Shown in pieces: positions 36,452-63,622 of a stretch of 64,000 nucleotides of DNA (the stretch's first letter is position 1; every line of letters starts with the position of its first letter). The notes below the pieces were generated by a model. It saw only the letters and a list, made by a program, of their open reading frames with translations. It was not told the origin of the DNA and searched no databases. Where the stretch lies: assembly GCA_030533445.1 (NCBI GenBank), contig CM060064.1, positions 48,891,287 to 48,955,286 on the forward strand, written 5' to 3'. The position numbers and the translations under genes are program-made. The stretch is from Cyprinodon diabolis (Eukaryota; Chordata; Actinopteri; Cyprinodontiformes; Cyprinodontidae).

Positions 36452-36840
36452 TTCTAGGCCATGCGGTTCTAGGCCATGCGGTTCTGGGTCGTGCGGTTCT
36501 AGGTCATGCGGTTCTAGGTCGTGCAGTTCTAGGCTGTGCAGTTCTAGGCCGTGCAGTTCTAGACCATGCAGTTCTACGCTGTGCAGTTCTAGGGCGTGCG
36601 GTTCTAGGTCGTGCAGTTCTAGGTTGTGCAGTTCTAGGCCGCGCGGTTCTAGACCATGCGGTTCTAGGTCGTGCGGTTCTAGACCATGCGGTTCTATGCT
36701 GTGCGGTTCTAGGCCGTGCGGTTCTGGCCGTGCATTTCTAGGCCGTGCAGTTCTAGGCCGTGCGGTTCTGGGTTGTGCGGTTCTAGGTCGTGCGGTTCTA
36801 GACCATGCGGTTCTATGCTGTGCATTTCTAGGCCGTGCGG
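36452..36840. repeat. 15-bp minisatellite, left part
   Basis: About 26 copies of a 15-bp unit GGTTCTAGGCCGTGC with variants (GACCATGC, GTCGTGC, GCTGTGC). It resumes at 37219 after a LINE tail insertion. Confidence 0.9.
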
Positions 36841-37218
36841 TTCAATTCAATTCAGTTTATTTATATAGCGCCAAATTCACAACACATGTCATCTCAAGGC
36901 ACTTTACAGTTCAACCAGATCATACAGTCAAATTGATACAAAGTTTTCTATCTAAGGAAAACCAGTTGATTGCATCGACTCATTGACTCAAATACAATCC
37001 CTCACACTAAGCATGCTTGCAGCGACAGTGGAGAGGAAAAACTCCCTTTTAACAGGAAGAAACCTCCAGCAGAAGCAGGCTCAGTGTGAGCGGCCATCTG
37101 CTGAGGCCCACTGGGGTTCAAGGAGACAGAAGCAGAGATACAAAAAGCAGCTGTAAAAGGCGGCCCCGTCCAGGAAACACACAGCCAGGCAGACGAGCTC
37201 CAAGGCAGCTCCCATGCC
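36841..37218 (-). mobile_element. 5'-truncated LINE tail inserted in a minisatellite
   Basis: 378 bp of antisense LINE 3' end, almost identical to 27065-27440: AATTCAATTC repeats, the TTTATTTATATAGCGCC segment, and onward to CAGCTCCCATGCC. The 15-bp array continues on both sides. Confidence 0.9.
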
Positions 37219-37269
37219 ATGCATTTCTAGGCTGTGCGGTTCTGGGTTGTGCGGTTCTAGGTCGTGCTA
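37219..37269. repeat. 15-bp minisatellite, right part
   Basis: Three to four further units (ATTTCTAGGCTGTGC, GGTTCTGGGTTGTGC, GGTTCTAGGTCGTGC) after the LINE insertion. Confidence 0.85.
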
Positions 37270-37624
37270 GGTCTTTTCTACAGAACCGCGACCCGACGGC
37301 AGCTTTGAATAGAGGAGGACCAGAACCGCGGGGGGGGGGCGAAGGAATAAAGCACCTTATTATCAAACAGGAGCAAATGGCGCTGATGGTGAAATGATCC
37401 GGATTCCAGGTTCTGGTTCTGGTGAGGATCGGCGGGGCCAGGTCCAGTTGTGTTCTGGTTTCTCAGAGATGTTAACGTGTAAATAAGGAGGTTCTGGTTC
37501 TGAGTCACCGTTGATGTTTTAGTATAAATGAACCCCCCCCCCCCCCCCCCAACTATAATCAGAACCGACGGATCCCATCCCGGCAGAACCGACCCGGTCT
37601 AATACATCAGGATGGGGAGCAATT

Positions 37625-37735
37625 CTATTCTATTCAGTTTATTTCTATAGCTCCAATTCCCATTAGGTCATCTCAGGTCACTGTATAGATCTAGATTAAC
37701 TAGATCATCCATTGGTTTAAGGTTTTCTATCCGGG
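37625..37735 (-). mobile_element. Decayed LINE tail, antisense
   Basis: Matches the reverse complement of the LINE terminal region (TTCAGTTTATTTCTATAGCT, GGTCATCTCAGGTCACTGTA), with many substitutions. An older copy. Confidence 0.65.
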
Positions 37736-39457
37736 GTAAACCAATACCTGGAGCTCTTTGATAAGGTTCTGACCTGCGTTATCAGCAGAACCCGCCTCGG
37801 ATGGACCGGGTCGGATGAACCGGGTTGGATGGACCGGGATCAGCTCCGTGGTTCTGGACTGGTTCGGTCCATGTGGATCTATTTTCTCTTTGCTTTGAAG
37901 GAAACGGTCAGATAGAACCAAAGAAGAACCCGTTCAGAACCAGAATCTGCTCTTTGGACTTTAACTGAAATATCTGACCCAGAGATCACTTTCGGATCGG
38001 ACCGCAGGAGGGATGAAGCGGTTCTGTGACCCGTCAGAACCGGTTCTGGGAGGTGAAAGCTTTAAGCCGTTTGCATGTCCTCTTTCAGCGGTTCCTCTAA
38101 GCTGCAACGCGTTGAATGTAGAAATTAAAATGTTTTCATTTCCTCCTTAAACTGAGCTTTAAGTTGATCGTTTGGACTTAGTCTATATTTGAGTTCTTCC
38201 ACATGCATTTATAGAAAGTTAAAAATGAATAAAAAAATCCTATGACAGTTTTTAGATCTATTTTGCTAACATGGGTTATTATTTCAGAGCAGAGGAAAAG
38301 TCAGTATCTGGATGTTATTTATGAAAAATGAAGCAACATATTTATGAATAACCTGGAGACATTTTGTTTTTTAATTCAAATGAGGAGAATTTAATATATT
38401 TCTAAACACGGAGTGGCTTTCTACTAACGAAAAGGAAAACAGAAGTTTTATTTATCAGAGTTATGGCCACTTTTCCCACTTTCTACTCCAACAGCTACAG
38501 AAAATATCTGAATATTTTTAGAAATTGGAGATATTTTAGCCAGAGCAGCGATTTTGTGCCTCAACTGTATTTTTTATTGCCCCGCCCCCCAGCCCCCCGT
38601 TACTGACTGAATCATCCCTCATTTCCTCTGTAATCTAAACCCGCTTTTCTGATCAAAGAGTAAAAAACTCTGAGTGAACGAGGCAGCTGTGGCCCCCGGC
38701 CCCCCAGGGGCCCCTTTCATTCACACATTTCCTCAGTCTGGTCGATCCATGGCAGCAGAACCGGGTCGGCCTTTCTGATCCGCTCCTCCTCGTGCGTCGA
38801 TTGGGTGGAGAGCGGTGCACTGTAGATCTATGTAACTAGATGCAAACACACACACGCACACAGCAGATTCATTACCGTAGTAGATTGCATGTATATTGTA
38901 TGGTCTGTTAGACAGGAGCGGCGTGCAGGCGGCTGCAGACGGCGGCGCCTGGACTCCTCCTCCGCTGTAGATTTTCATAGCTGGTCTCTTTAGAGAAGCT
39001 GAGGCGGTTTGGACCCTCAGACCGGGTCAGAACCCCCTCCCCCATTTCAAAGGTGGGGGCTGACCCGGCGCTGCCGGCCACTCCGCCTCCTCCAGAGAGA
39101 CCGACGCAGTCCGACAGTTTGTCCTGGGTAGCGTTTCCACTTTTCCAGCACAGTAGAGTGTTTCATGCCGGCCTAATAGTGATAGTAGTACATTAGTTTG
39201 GGTCGGCAGCAGCCGGCCGTAGTTTCTGGTTTCTCTGTGAACAGTGAGGGAGGGTCAGCGCTGCGCTGGCGGACGGGAAGGAAGAGCTTCTGTTACAGTG
39301 TGCCGTGCCCTCGCCGGGCAGCAGATACTGCAGGTTTATTTCTAGAGCACATGTTCTTTTGTGGATGACATTTTTATTCTGATGATTATCGTATCTGCGC
39401 CATGTTAGTTCCGGTTCTGTTATTTTTCCAGATTTCAAATGTATTGTAAATGTTTCT

Positions 39458-39463
39458 AATAAA
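39458..39463 (+). terminator. Candidate mex3a polyadenylation signal
   Basis: AATAAA in a TTTCTAATAAAAGG context, followed by TG-rich sequence. The best candidate for the end of mex3a, about 4.2 kb past the stop codon. Confidence 0.5.
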
Positions 39464-39589
39464 AGGAAATGATCCAGCTGAAACAGACTGAGCTTTATTC
39501 CCTCCATAGATGTTAATATTTCAGAAGATCGCTTCCTGCCTCTAACTGGGAGAACTGGAAACACCAAAGATGATTTCTACCAAATCTGT

Positions 39590-39595
39590 TTTATT
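39590..39595 (-). terminator. Candidate rab11al polyadenylation signal
   Basis: TTTATT on the plus strand, AATAAA on the minus strand, about 690 bp beyond the rab11al stop at 40280. It would place the two convergent gene ends within about 130 bp of each other. Confidence 0.4.
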
Positions 39596-40279
39596 TCTCC
39601 ATGTGGGTCCAAATATACAAAGAGTCGAAATAAAAAGGTCTTCCCCCACCCCAAACAGGAAGTAGAGACTAGAGAAAGCAGGGCCGACCTGAGGGGCCCA
39701 TTAGGCCCAGTTCTCTTCCAGTTGCAGCCAACAGAGAGGAAGAGGAGGAGGAAGAGTTCCAGGAAAACGAGCTGGGATGAAGAAGAGCTGGTCTCCCTGC
39801 ATCATCATCACCACCATAGTGTTTACAGCAGCCAGAGGTTTGGGTCAAAGGTCAAGCTTCTTCCTGCCAACATGCATGCCCCCGCCCCCCATCCCAACAT
39901 GAAGGTTTGGAAACAAAGGGCTGAAGGGGGTGGGGGGGATTGCTGAGCGAGTCCAGATGGAGCAGAAGCATCTGAACTCCATCGTTTCATTTATGAACGA
40001 TTCATAGAAAAGAAATAAAGAATGAAAAGAACATTTTTTGTTTTAGTGTAGAAACAGGAAGCTAATAAATACAGAGAAGGAGAAGATGGAGGAGCCGCTG
40101 CTGCAGAAGGAAGAGTCCATTAGCATGGTGGACATCACAGCTTCTTCATGACCCGTCATTAAGGCCCTCACTGATCCTGGCCATCTTCATCACTGCTCCT
40201 CCTCCTCCTCAGCCCCCAACAGGACAAACCCTCCGCCCCGTCTGTCCGTTGAGATGAAGGAGGACGTCAGCGGCGGGTC

Positions 40280-56987
<16,708 letters not shown>

Positions 56988-57094
56988 TCTTTCTCTGCTT
57001 GAAGTCCAACAAACTTCAGTCCCTCAATAAAAAAAACACAAGACAACAAACTTCAGCGCCTTCTTCCTCTTCTTCCGACACTTGTCATGATCAG

Positions 57095-57250
57095 ACCTGC
57101 GACGTAACGTCAACATCAAGCCCCGCCCCTTGTCCGCTCCTATTGGCCAATTGTTACTTCCGTGTTCTTACTTACCTTAACCTGATAGGTCGGCTAGGCT
57201 GTCGGTCCTGAGTCAGGTGCCGGGGTGCCAACTTGTATGACGTCGCGAAG
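57095..57250 (-). promoter_or_regulatory. rab11al TATA-less promoter
   Basis: 110-265 bp upstream of the ATG lies a compact motif set: palindromic GACGTAACGTC (57101-57111), a GC box CCCCGCCCC (57121-57129), the overlapping CCAAT palindrome ATTGGCCAAT (57142-57151), an ETS site read CGGAAGT on the minus strand (57156-57162), and a near-CRE TGACGTCG (57238-57245). Typical of housekeeping promoters. Motifs are seen directly; use is inferred. Confidence 0.6.
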
Positions 57251-57499
57251 CAACAGGTATGGTATGGCAAGTAAAGTTGTCATATAATAATGAGAAATTA
57301 AAATTAATTCATATTCTAGATTTTACTCCTTATATCAATGGTACATACTTCCATTTTTATTAAAAACGAACCTTGATACATCTAAAACTGCAAGAAAAGT
57401 ATAAAAAAATGTATAAAACCAAGAAACATTTAAAACACAAACAAAAAACACAAACAAGGAACAATATCTATAGGATTCCGTAAAAATTCTAAAAATATC

Positions 57500-57615
57500 C
57501 ACTGGACTTGGTTTTCAAGATTTGAAGACGTTTTTCCACCTCTCCAGGAAGCTTTGGAAGCTTTGGAATGACTATGACCTGGATGACTGAGAACCTTCAT
57601 CAGCAATATCTATAG
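57500..57615. mobile_element. Interspersed repeat relic
   Basis: TTCAAGATTTGAAGACGTTT followed by TGGATGACTGAGAACCTTCA resembles a widespread fish repeat. A second partial copy (GGATGACTGAGAATCTTCAT) is at about 57990-58025. Confidence 0.4.
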
Positions 57616-57714
57616 GAATACAATGAAAAACAAATGGGAATCAATTTAATTTGGTTATACCACCAAACTTCACCTCTTGTCTCAGGTCGTTATAGACTAT
57701 ATAGATAATCTCTT

Positions 57715-58582
57715 ATCTTTATACATCCAGATCAACCAGATCACCTTTAACCACTTTATAGATCCAGATCAATCAGATCATCTCAGGTCACTCTATAGAT
57801 CCAGATCAACCAGATCATCTCGGGTGACCTGATAGATCCATTTGCATGTGTGCTAAGCCTAAACAACGCTTTGTTTTTAGTCCACTCTATAAAGCCTGGA
57901 ACTCAACACTATTTCTGACATTTTGAATTTTAAAGGCTTTCTAGATGGGAAATGTCTTTAAACCTGGAGAAAAAGTTCAATGGATTGTTTTATGACTATG
58001 CCTTGGATGACTGAGAATCTTCATTAGCATATATTCTCAGATCACATTATAGATCCAGATCAATCAGATCATCTCAGGTCACTCTATAGATCCAGATCCA
58101 CCAGATAACCTTTGGTCACTTTATAGATGCAGATAAAATAGATCATATCTGTTATCTTTATAGATCCAGATCAACCAGATCATTTTATAGATCTAGATAA
58201 TCCCAGGTCACTTTATAGATCCAGATCAACCAGATCATTTTATAGATCTAGATAATCCCAGGTCACGTTATAGATCCAGATCAACCAGATCATTTTATAG
58301 ATCTAGATAATCCCAGGTCACGTTATAGATCCAGATCAACCAGATAACTTTATAGATCCAGATGATCTCAGGTCACTTTATAGATCCAGATCAACCAGAT
58401 AACATTTGGTCACTTTATAGATGCAGATAAAATAGATAATATCTGTTATCTTTATAGATCCAGATCAACCAGATAACTTTATAGAACCAGATTATCTCAG
58501 GTCACTTTATAGATCCAGATCAACCAGATAACCTTTGGTCACTTTATAGATGCAGATAAAATAGATAATATCTGTTATCTTT
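57715..58582. repeat. Tandem array derived from a LINE tail
   Basis: Irregular tandem units of about 35-40 bp containing TTTATAGATCCAGATCAACC and CATCTCAGGTCACTTTATAG. These match the reverse complement of the LINE terminal region seen at 44430-44470 (CATCTCAGGTCACTTTATAG and the following AGATCC...CCAGATCAT). The array seems to have grown by tandem duplication of that piece. Confidence 0.7.
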
Positions 58583-59092
58583 ATAGTCCATCCATCCATC
58601 CATCCATCCATTATATGACACGCTTGTCGTGAGTGGGGTCGCGAGGGGTGCTGGTGCCTCCAGCAATCGATGGGCGAGAGGCGGGGTCCACCCTGGACAG
58701 GTCGCCTGTCCATCACAGGGTGAGGGAGTCATCAATTCCAATTCCAAGGTATTTATATTTATGTTCCACCTCAGTGACATTCCTCTCCAGAGTGGAAACT
58801 GCTGGACGGGTTTGAGGCACCTTCCTATTAATCGAAAACAACATTAACTTTGTTTGGTCAGGATTAAGAAACAATTTAATATTAAAAAATGAATACTGTA
58901 CTGAAACAAAGGCTTTCTGTAAGGAATAAATAGCCTGTTGAAGAGACGACCCAAAGCAATAAATAATGGTATCATCAGCATAAAAATGCATATTAGCATC
59001 AGGGAAGTTTTGTTTAACATTGTTGATGTACAAGATAAATAAGAGGGGGCCCAAAACAGAACCTTGTGGAACACCCTTGTGTCACAAATTCA
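58583..59092 (-). mobile_element. 5'-truncated LINE of a second family with TGGA tail
   Basis: On the minus strand: RT motif [19 protein letters not shown], catalytic FYADDTIIYC, and KYKYLGIGIDDSLTL, then a 3' region with CCCCGCCTCTCGCCCATCGA and CACCAGCACCCCTCGCGACC, ending in TGGATGGATGGATGG at 58588-58610. Distinct from the AATTGA-tailed family. Internally deleted and dead. Confidence 0.75.
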
Positions 59093-59802
59093 GAACAAAG
59101 CCCCTCACATGTTATACAGTGTGGATAAATGACAGTGGATGATGACATCATCAACTCCATCTCCACAGCGATAAGAAACTGCACATATGCTGGATGATGA
59201 TGGGGATTTTTTTATCGTTTCAAATTAAATGAATCTTTCATTTCCACGTTTTGCTCCTACAAGTTTAATAATAATAATATTGCGCATGCTCTCCTAGAGC
59301 TCCAGGGAAGTTGGAGCGGAGAAGGTGGGAGGAACAGTGGAGGATGTAGGCTTTACGCAGGTGGTCTGGAAGGGGGGGCCGGGGGCGGCAGAGCAGTGAC
59401 GGAGGATCTGGGATTTCGGGGTACGGTTGTAGAGGTGCTGTAGAATCACACAGAGCTGCTCTGCTCAGGCCTTCTGGACTCTGACGCCATCAGGACCTGC
59501 TGACTGGTTACGATCCAGTCTCTCCAGCTGCCTCTTTACTGACTTCTAGAGACAGACCGGTGGAAGGTGGAGGGAGCAGCACCACCTGCTGGTCTGGCTG
59601 ATAATAAACTAATAGACGCAGGAGAGTGAATGTCAGAGGAGAGCAGGATGTCCATGTGATTGAGGGCAGGAGAGAAAGATGCTGAACTGAATGGAGAATG
59701 TTGAAGAATGGCTTTAGTTCATTGGCTCTGTCCAGATTTCCATCTGTCTGATCATCCTTCTGCTTCAAGCTTCTTCATCTCTGACCACATATCTCTGATA
59801 TC
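59093..59802. other. Intergenic between rab25 and rab11al
   Basis: No gene recognised. May hold older repeat debris. Confidence 0.4.
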
Positions 59803-61003
59803 AGTGCTAGGACCAATTCTCTTTACTTTATATCTATGCTCCCAATCGGTAGAGTTATTAGACAGCATGGGATTAATTTCCACTGTTATGCTGATGATAC
59901 CCAGCTATATCTGTCTATAATCCAGATGAAGCTAACCCATTACATAGATTACAGGCATGTCTTGAAGACATAAAAACCTGGATGACTCTTAACTTTCTGC
60001 TTCTGAATGCAGACAAAACAGAAGTTATAGTCTTTGGACCAGAGTCTCTGAAAAAGAAGCTGATTAGCCAGTCACTTCATTTGGATGGGATTAAACTGAT
60101 TTCAGATAATAAAGTAAAAAATCTTGGTGTTAATTTTGATCAGGACCTGTCATTTAAATCCCAGATCAAAGAGGTTTCTAGAATTTCCTTCTTTCATCTG
60201 AGGAACATTGCAAAAATTAGAAATCTCCTGTCCAGGGGTGATTCTGAGAAACTAGTCCATGCATTTGTTACTTCAAGGCTGGACTATTGTAATTCTTTAC
60301 TATCAGGAAGTCCACAAACTGTAGTTAAAAGCCTTCAGCTGATCCAAAATGCTGCAGCCAGAGTTCTGATGAAAATTAAAAAGAGAGATCATATCTCTCC
60401 TATCCTGGCTTCTCTTCATTGGCTTCCTGTTAAATCCAGAATAGAATTTAAAATCCTCCTTCTCACATATAAAGCCTTAAATGGCCAAGCTCCATCTTAT
60501 ATCAGAGATCTGATTGTTCCTTATGTTCCTAACAGAGCACTTCGCTCTCAATCTGCAGGTTTACTAGTGTTTCCTAGAATTTCTAAAAGTAGAATGGGAG
60601 GCAGATCTTTTAGTTATCAGGCTCCTCTCCTGTGGAACCAACTACCAGTTTTAGTCCGTGAGGCAGACACCCTGTCTACTTTTAAGACTAGGCTTAAAAC
60701 TTTCCTTTTTGATAAAGCTTCTAGTTAGAGTGGCTCAGGTTATCCTGATCTATCTCTATAGTTCTGCTGCTATAGGCTTAGACTGCTGGAGGACATAGGG
60801 ACCCCCATTTCATCATTCTGCTTCATTCTATCTCTATTCTCCCACTCTGCAGAATCTGTTAGTTCAATCTCTAACATTCTGCTCTCTCTGCTTTTTCTCA
60901 TAGTAGCTTCATCTGGTCTGTTCCTGTTTGGCTGTGACTCCATCCTGGAGAGAAATATCAGCTGTGCTGCTGCCATCAACACCTTTGTTTCTAGATGTTG
61001 GAG
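59803..61003 (+). mobile_element. LINE fragment, sense: RT catalytic box to 3' UTR
   Basis: Begins at the [10 protein letters not shown] motif, contains [10 protein letters not shown], then the same one-base frameshift as the copy at 27791-30091, and an open frame for the C-terminal domain (59982-60728, ending LFDKASS). The 3' UTR stops at about 61003, well before the AATTGA tail, so the 3' end was lost after insertion. Confidence 0.85.
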
Positions 61004-62429
61004 GTCAGATGGAAGCGGCGCTGCCTGATGTTTAAACACAGACTAATGTTGCTGCCACCAGGGCACTGTACTCATTACCACCTTCTGGGTGCTTATCTGC
61101 TCACCATTGTGCACACTGCTTCTTGTAGAACATTTTCTGCTCATTTTTTAGATTTGCTTTGTTTTGTTTGTTCCTTCATTCAGCTGGAGAGTTTATGATC
61201 TGGTTCTTGCAGCAGATCCTACCATAGAGCCACACAGAACAGAAACCAGCCTAATGTCCCTGGGCTCCGCCTGGATGCTGCTTTCTCTCTTTGCTCCATT
61301 CCCCCCAGCAGAGATATCCAGCCAGTAAAGCTGATGTCGGGATCCAGCTGCATTCAGCCTGACAGGTCAACTGCAGCGATCCAAAATCTGCAGTCACAGT
61401 TGAATACTGTCCATCTTTATGCTTTGGTTCTATGTTTCCCTCCAGTTCAGCATCACATGGGACTCAGCAGGAGTTAAACCCAAAATAAACGACAGAAACC
61501 TGAAGAACAGGAACCTTTAGATACCAAGGACTCAGTCTTTAGATTTTACTGTAGGAGGATTTTCACTAATTTTTGAAAAGTCCCGCCCTCTCCACTTAAA
61601 ATAGAAAATGCACATGCACAAGATGATCGTTGCTTTTTGCTCCGTTGGTCATGAAACTCCTCCTCCACCGCGTGCTGCCATCTTTGTTTTTGGGCTCCGC
61701 TGTCGGGTAGCGACAGCCTATGGCAACCGCCGGCCGATGTGACAGCAAATCCCAGAATGCTTCGTGAGGAGAGCTCTCAGTGCAAAGCATTCTGGGATAT
61801 ATCTGCCTCTACTAAGGCCTTTCTTCTCATCCACTTCATAGACACTTTTTCTCTTCCAACCGTCGGCCATGTTCAAAGAACCGCGGTGAGAAAGGTGAGC
61901 TTCAATGACCGTCTGAAACCGTAGCTCACCACAGATCTACGCCTGAAAGAAAAAGATGGCTAACGGGACGAGCGCGTAGGATGGCCTGATGCAAACATAT
62001 GACCAGAAAGATTGACAGTTAGGAGGACCACTGATTGAGATGATCCACCCGGAAATAAAAGATCCTCCTTTATTCCTTTAACTCCAATTATAAAATTTTT
62101 TTTCAGTTTATTATCATGTTGCTAAAACTCGACTGTTTTATTCACTAACAGAAGCAGCTAAGCTGGGGCTCCGTCTGCAGTTCGACTCCGTTAAATATTA
62201 TCCCTCGGCTCCCGTCCCCAAACAGCCACACTTAACAAACTACATTTAATAATAATGAAGTGAAATCAGATTAATTTCTTCTCACACTCTTTGGTTAGAA
62301 GATCAAAATAATCATCAGCCTGCAGGAATATTTATTTCTCAGCAAAAAACAAAGACTTTAATCATTGAGCTTACGGAGGTCAGGAGCTACGGCACTCATC
62401 ATCATAATCAGACTCTATGTGAACATTTC
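61004..62429. other. Intergenic with YY1/ZNF143-like motifs
   Basis: No gene supported. A perfect 14-bp inverted repeat, ATCCCAGAATGCTT at 61749-61762 and its complement at 61785-61798, lies between two GCCATCTT-type YY1 sites (near 61677, and minus strand near 61953). Confidence 0.45.
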
Positions 62430-62435
62430 TTTATT
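62430..62435 (-). terminator. Candidate rab25 polyadenylation signal
   Basis: TTTATT on the plus strand (AATAAA on the minus), 212 bp beyond the rab25 stop. A second one is at 62331-62336. Confidence 0.45.
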
Positions 62436-62646
62436 CAAGCATCAGCTTTGCTCCAAGGTTCCCATGCTTCCTTCCAGTTTGGATGAATCTGGACGTTAGT
62501 TTCCAGAAACATCCTTCATATTCAGGCTTTGAAATGCAGACATGAGTCATTTGAAGGCCAAACCACAGCCCGTATGTTTGGGAGCATGAAGTCTCCATGT
62601 CCGCTGCCATCTTCTCCCCGGCATCAGAGGGGGGGTCCTGGTGGGT

Positions 62647-62765
62647 TCAGATGTTCCTGCAGCAGGGCTTCTTCTCCTCCTCATCCTCTGCTCTGGAGCT
62701 GTTCAGGGTCACCGCCTTTATGGATCCTCGGATCACTTCTTTGCTGCTCACCTTCTTGTGAATCT
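62647..62765 (-). CDS. rab25: rab25 last coding exon
   Basis: From the GACACACAG acceptor to TGA. 38 codons ending CCRNI, preceded by the acidic/basic run AEDEEEKKP. Confidence 0.85.
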
Positions 62766-63622
62766 CTGTGTGTCAAAAGCAACAAATCTTCAATATTGAC
62801 AGCATGGATGTGTGGAACACATGTGAGCAGTCAGAGTGCTATGAATAGTAGACATCAGATGAAGTGGGTTCAGTTTGGAGAGACAGAGAGAGGAGGGAGA
62901 GCTGAACGGACCTGAAACATCTATTGGCTGGACATAGAAACAACTTCTCTAGATCAGCTGATTACTCAGGTTTTGATTGTTATAACAGTTTCCCTACTTT
63001 TAGTCAGAGAGGCTAACAGCTGCCTTAGCTAGGTTTAAACTGTGGAAGCGAACAATATGCAGTCTTTACCAAGAAGTCTAGCAGCTGCCTGCTGTCAGTC
63101 GGCTCGGAATGGGAGTAAACTCTTAGATCAGCTCTGTTATCATACAGGAGGAGGCGGTCCGGCCGTTTCCTTCATGAATGGGAGGAAACACTCAGATCAG
63201 CTCTGTTATCATAAAGGAGGAGGCGGTCCGGCCGTTTCCTTCATGTTTGGTCCGGCTGTAAATGATGCTCCTATAGAGGAAAGCTAAGGGACTGAAAAAC
63301 AGCTAAACTAGTTCAATTTGTTCATAACACCACTTGTTCTCTAAAGCAGGATTGCTCTGATTTCTGTCTCTCACTGCGAGGATGATCATTACTAATGACT
63401 ACTCCACCCACCCCCAACCCACCTCCCCATCACTGCCAAACACCACCGAAGTGAAGAAGTGATTCAGGAACTGGTTTAGTACCAAAGAATCAGTGAATGA
63501 GACATGAAGAAGCGGAGATGAAGCTTAAAGGGGCGGATCACCTTCCAGCACCGTGTTGAACGCTGATTCCACATTAGTTGATTCCAAAGCCGAAGTCTCC
63601 AGAAACAACAGGCCTTTCTTTT
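62647..63622 (-). CDS. rab25: Rab25-like GTPase, 3' end (two last exons, gene runs off the window)
   Basis: Exon at 63542-63622 (81 nt) encodes KKGLLFLETSALESTNVESA, with the SAL guanine-specificity motif. The last exon at 62647-62765 (119 nt, stop 62649-62647) encodes IHKKVSSKEVIRGSIKAVTL, an acidic segment and CCRNI with the double prenylation cysteines. Intron phases and the 81-nt exon size equal those of the neighbouring rab11al gene. The IHKKV... tail and the position next to mex3a fit Rab25, a Rab11-subfamily member of epithelial apical recycling. Exons 1-3, including the P-loop and the diagnostic switch II, lie beyond 64000, so the call rests on the C-terminus and synteny. Confidence 0.82.
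62766..63541 (-). other. rab25 last intron
   Basis: 776-bp GT-AG intron. It includes two tandem copies of a 69-bp segment (about 63107-63250), containing GAGGCGGTCCGGCCGTTTCC. Confidence 0.8.
63542..63622 (-). CDS. rab25: rab25 penultimate coding exon
   Basis: 81 nt between CCTCGTAG and GTGATC. Aligns residue for residue with rab11al exon 4 (FLETSAL, NVE). Confidence 0.86.

Larger units (their letters stand above)
35277..39480 (+). other. Probable mex3a 3' UTR
   Basis: No other coding exon appears between the mex3a stop and an AATAAA at 39458-39463, which sits in a typical terminal context (TTGTAAATGTTTCTAATAAA). MEX3 mRNAs usually have long 3' UTRs, so the 4.2 kb is plausible but inferred. 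Inside are a 20-bp triplicate (35733-35791), a hairpin at 36209-36242, a 15-bp minisatellite with a LINE tail (36452-37269), a C18 run (37533-37550) and a decayed LINE tail (37625-37735). The 38700-39480 part is repeat-free. Confidence 0.5.

Noticed and set aside
61739..61924. 61-codon frame beginning at the inverted repeat
   Set aside because: No family recognised. The interest of the region lies in its motifs rather than coding potential.
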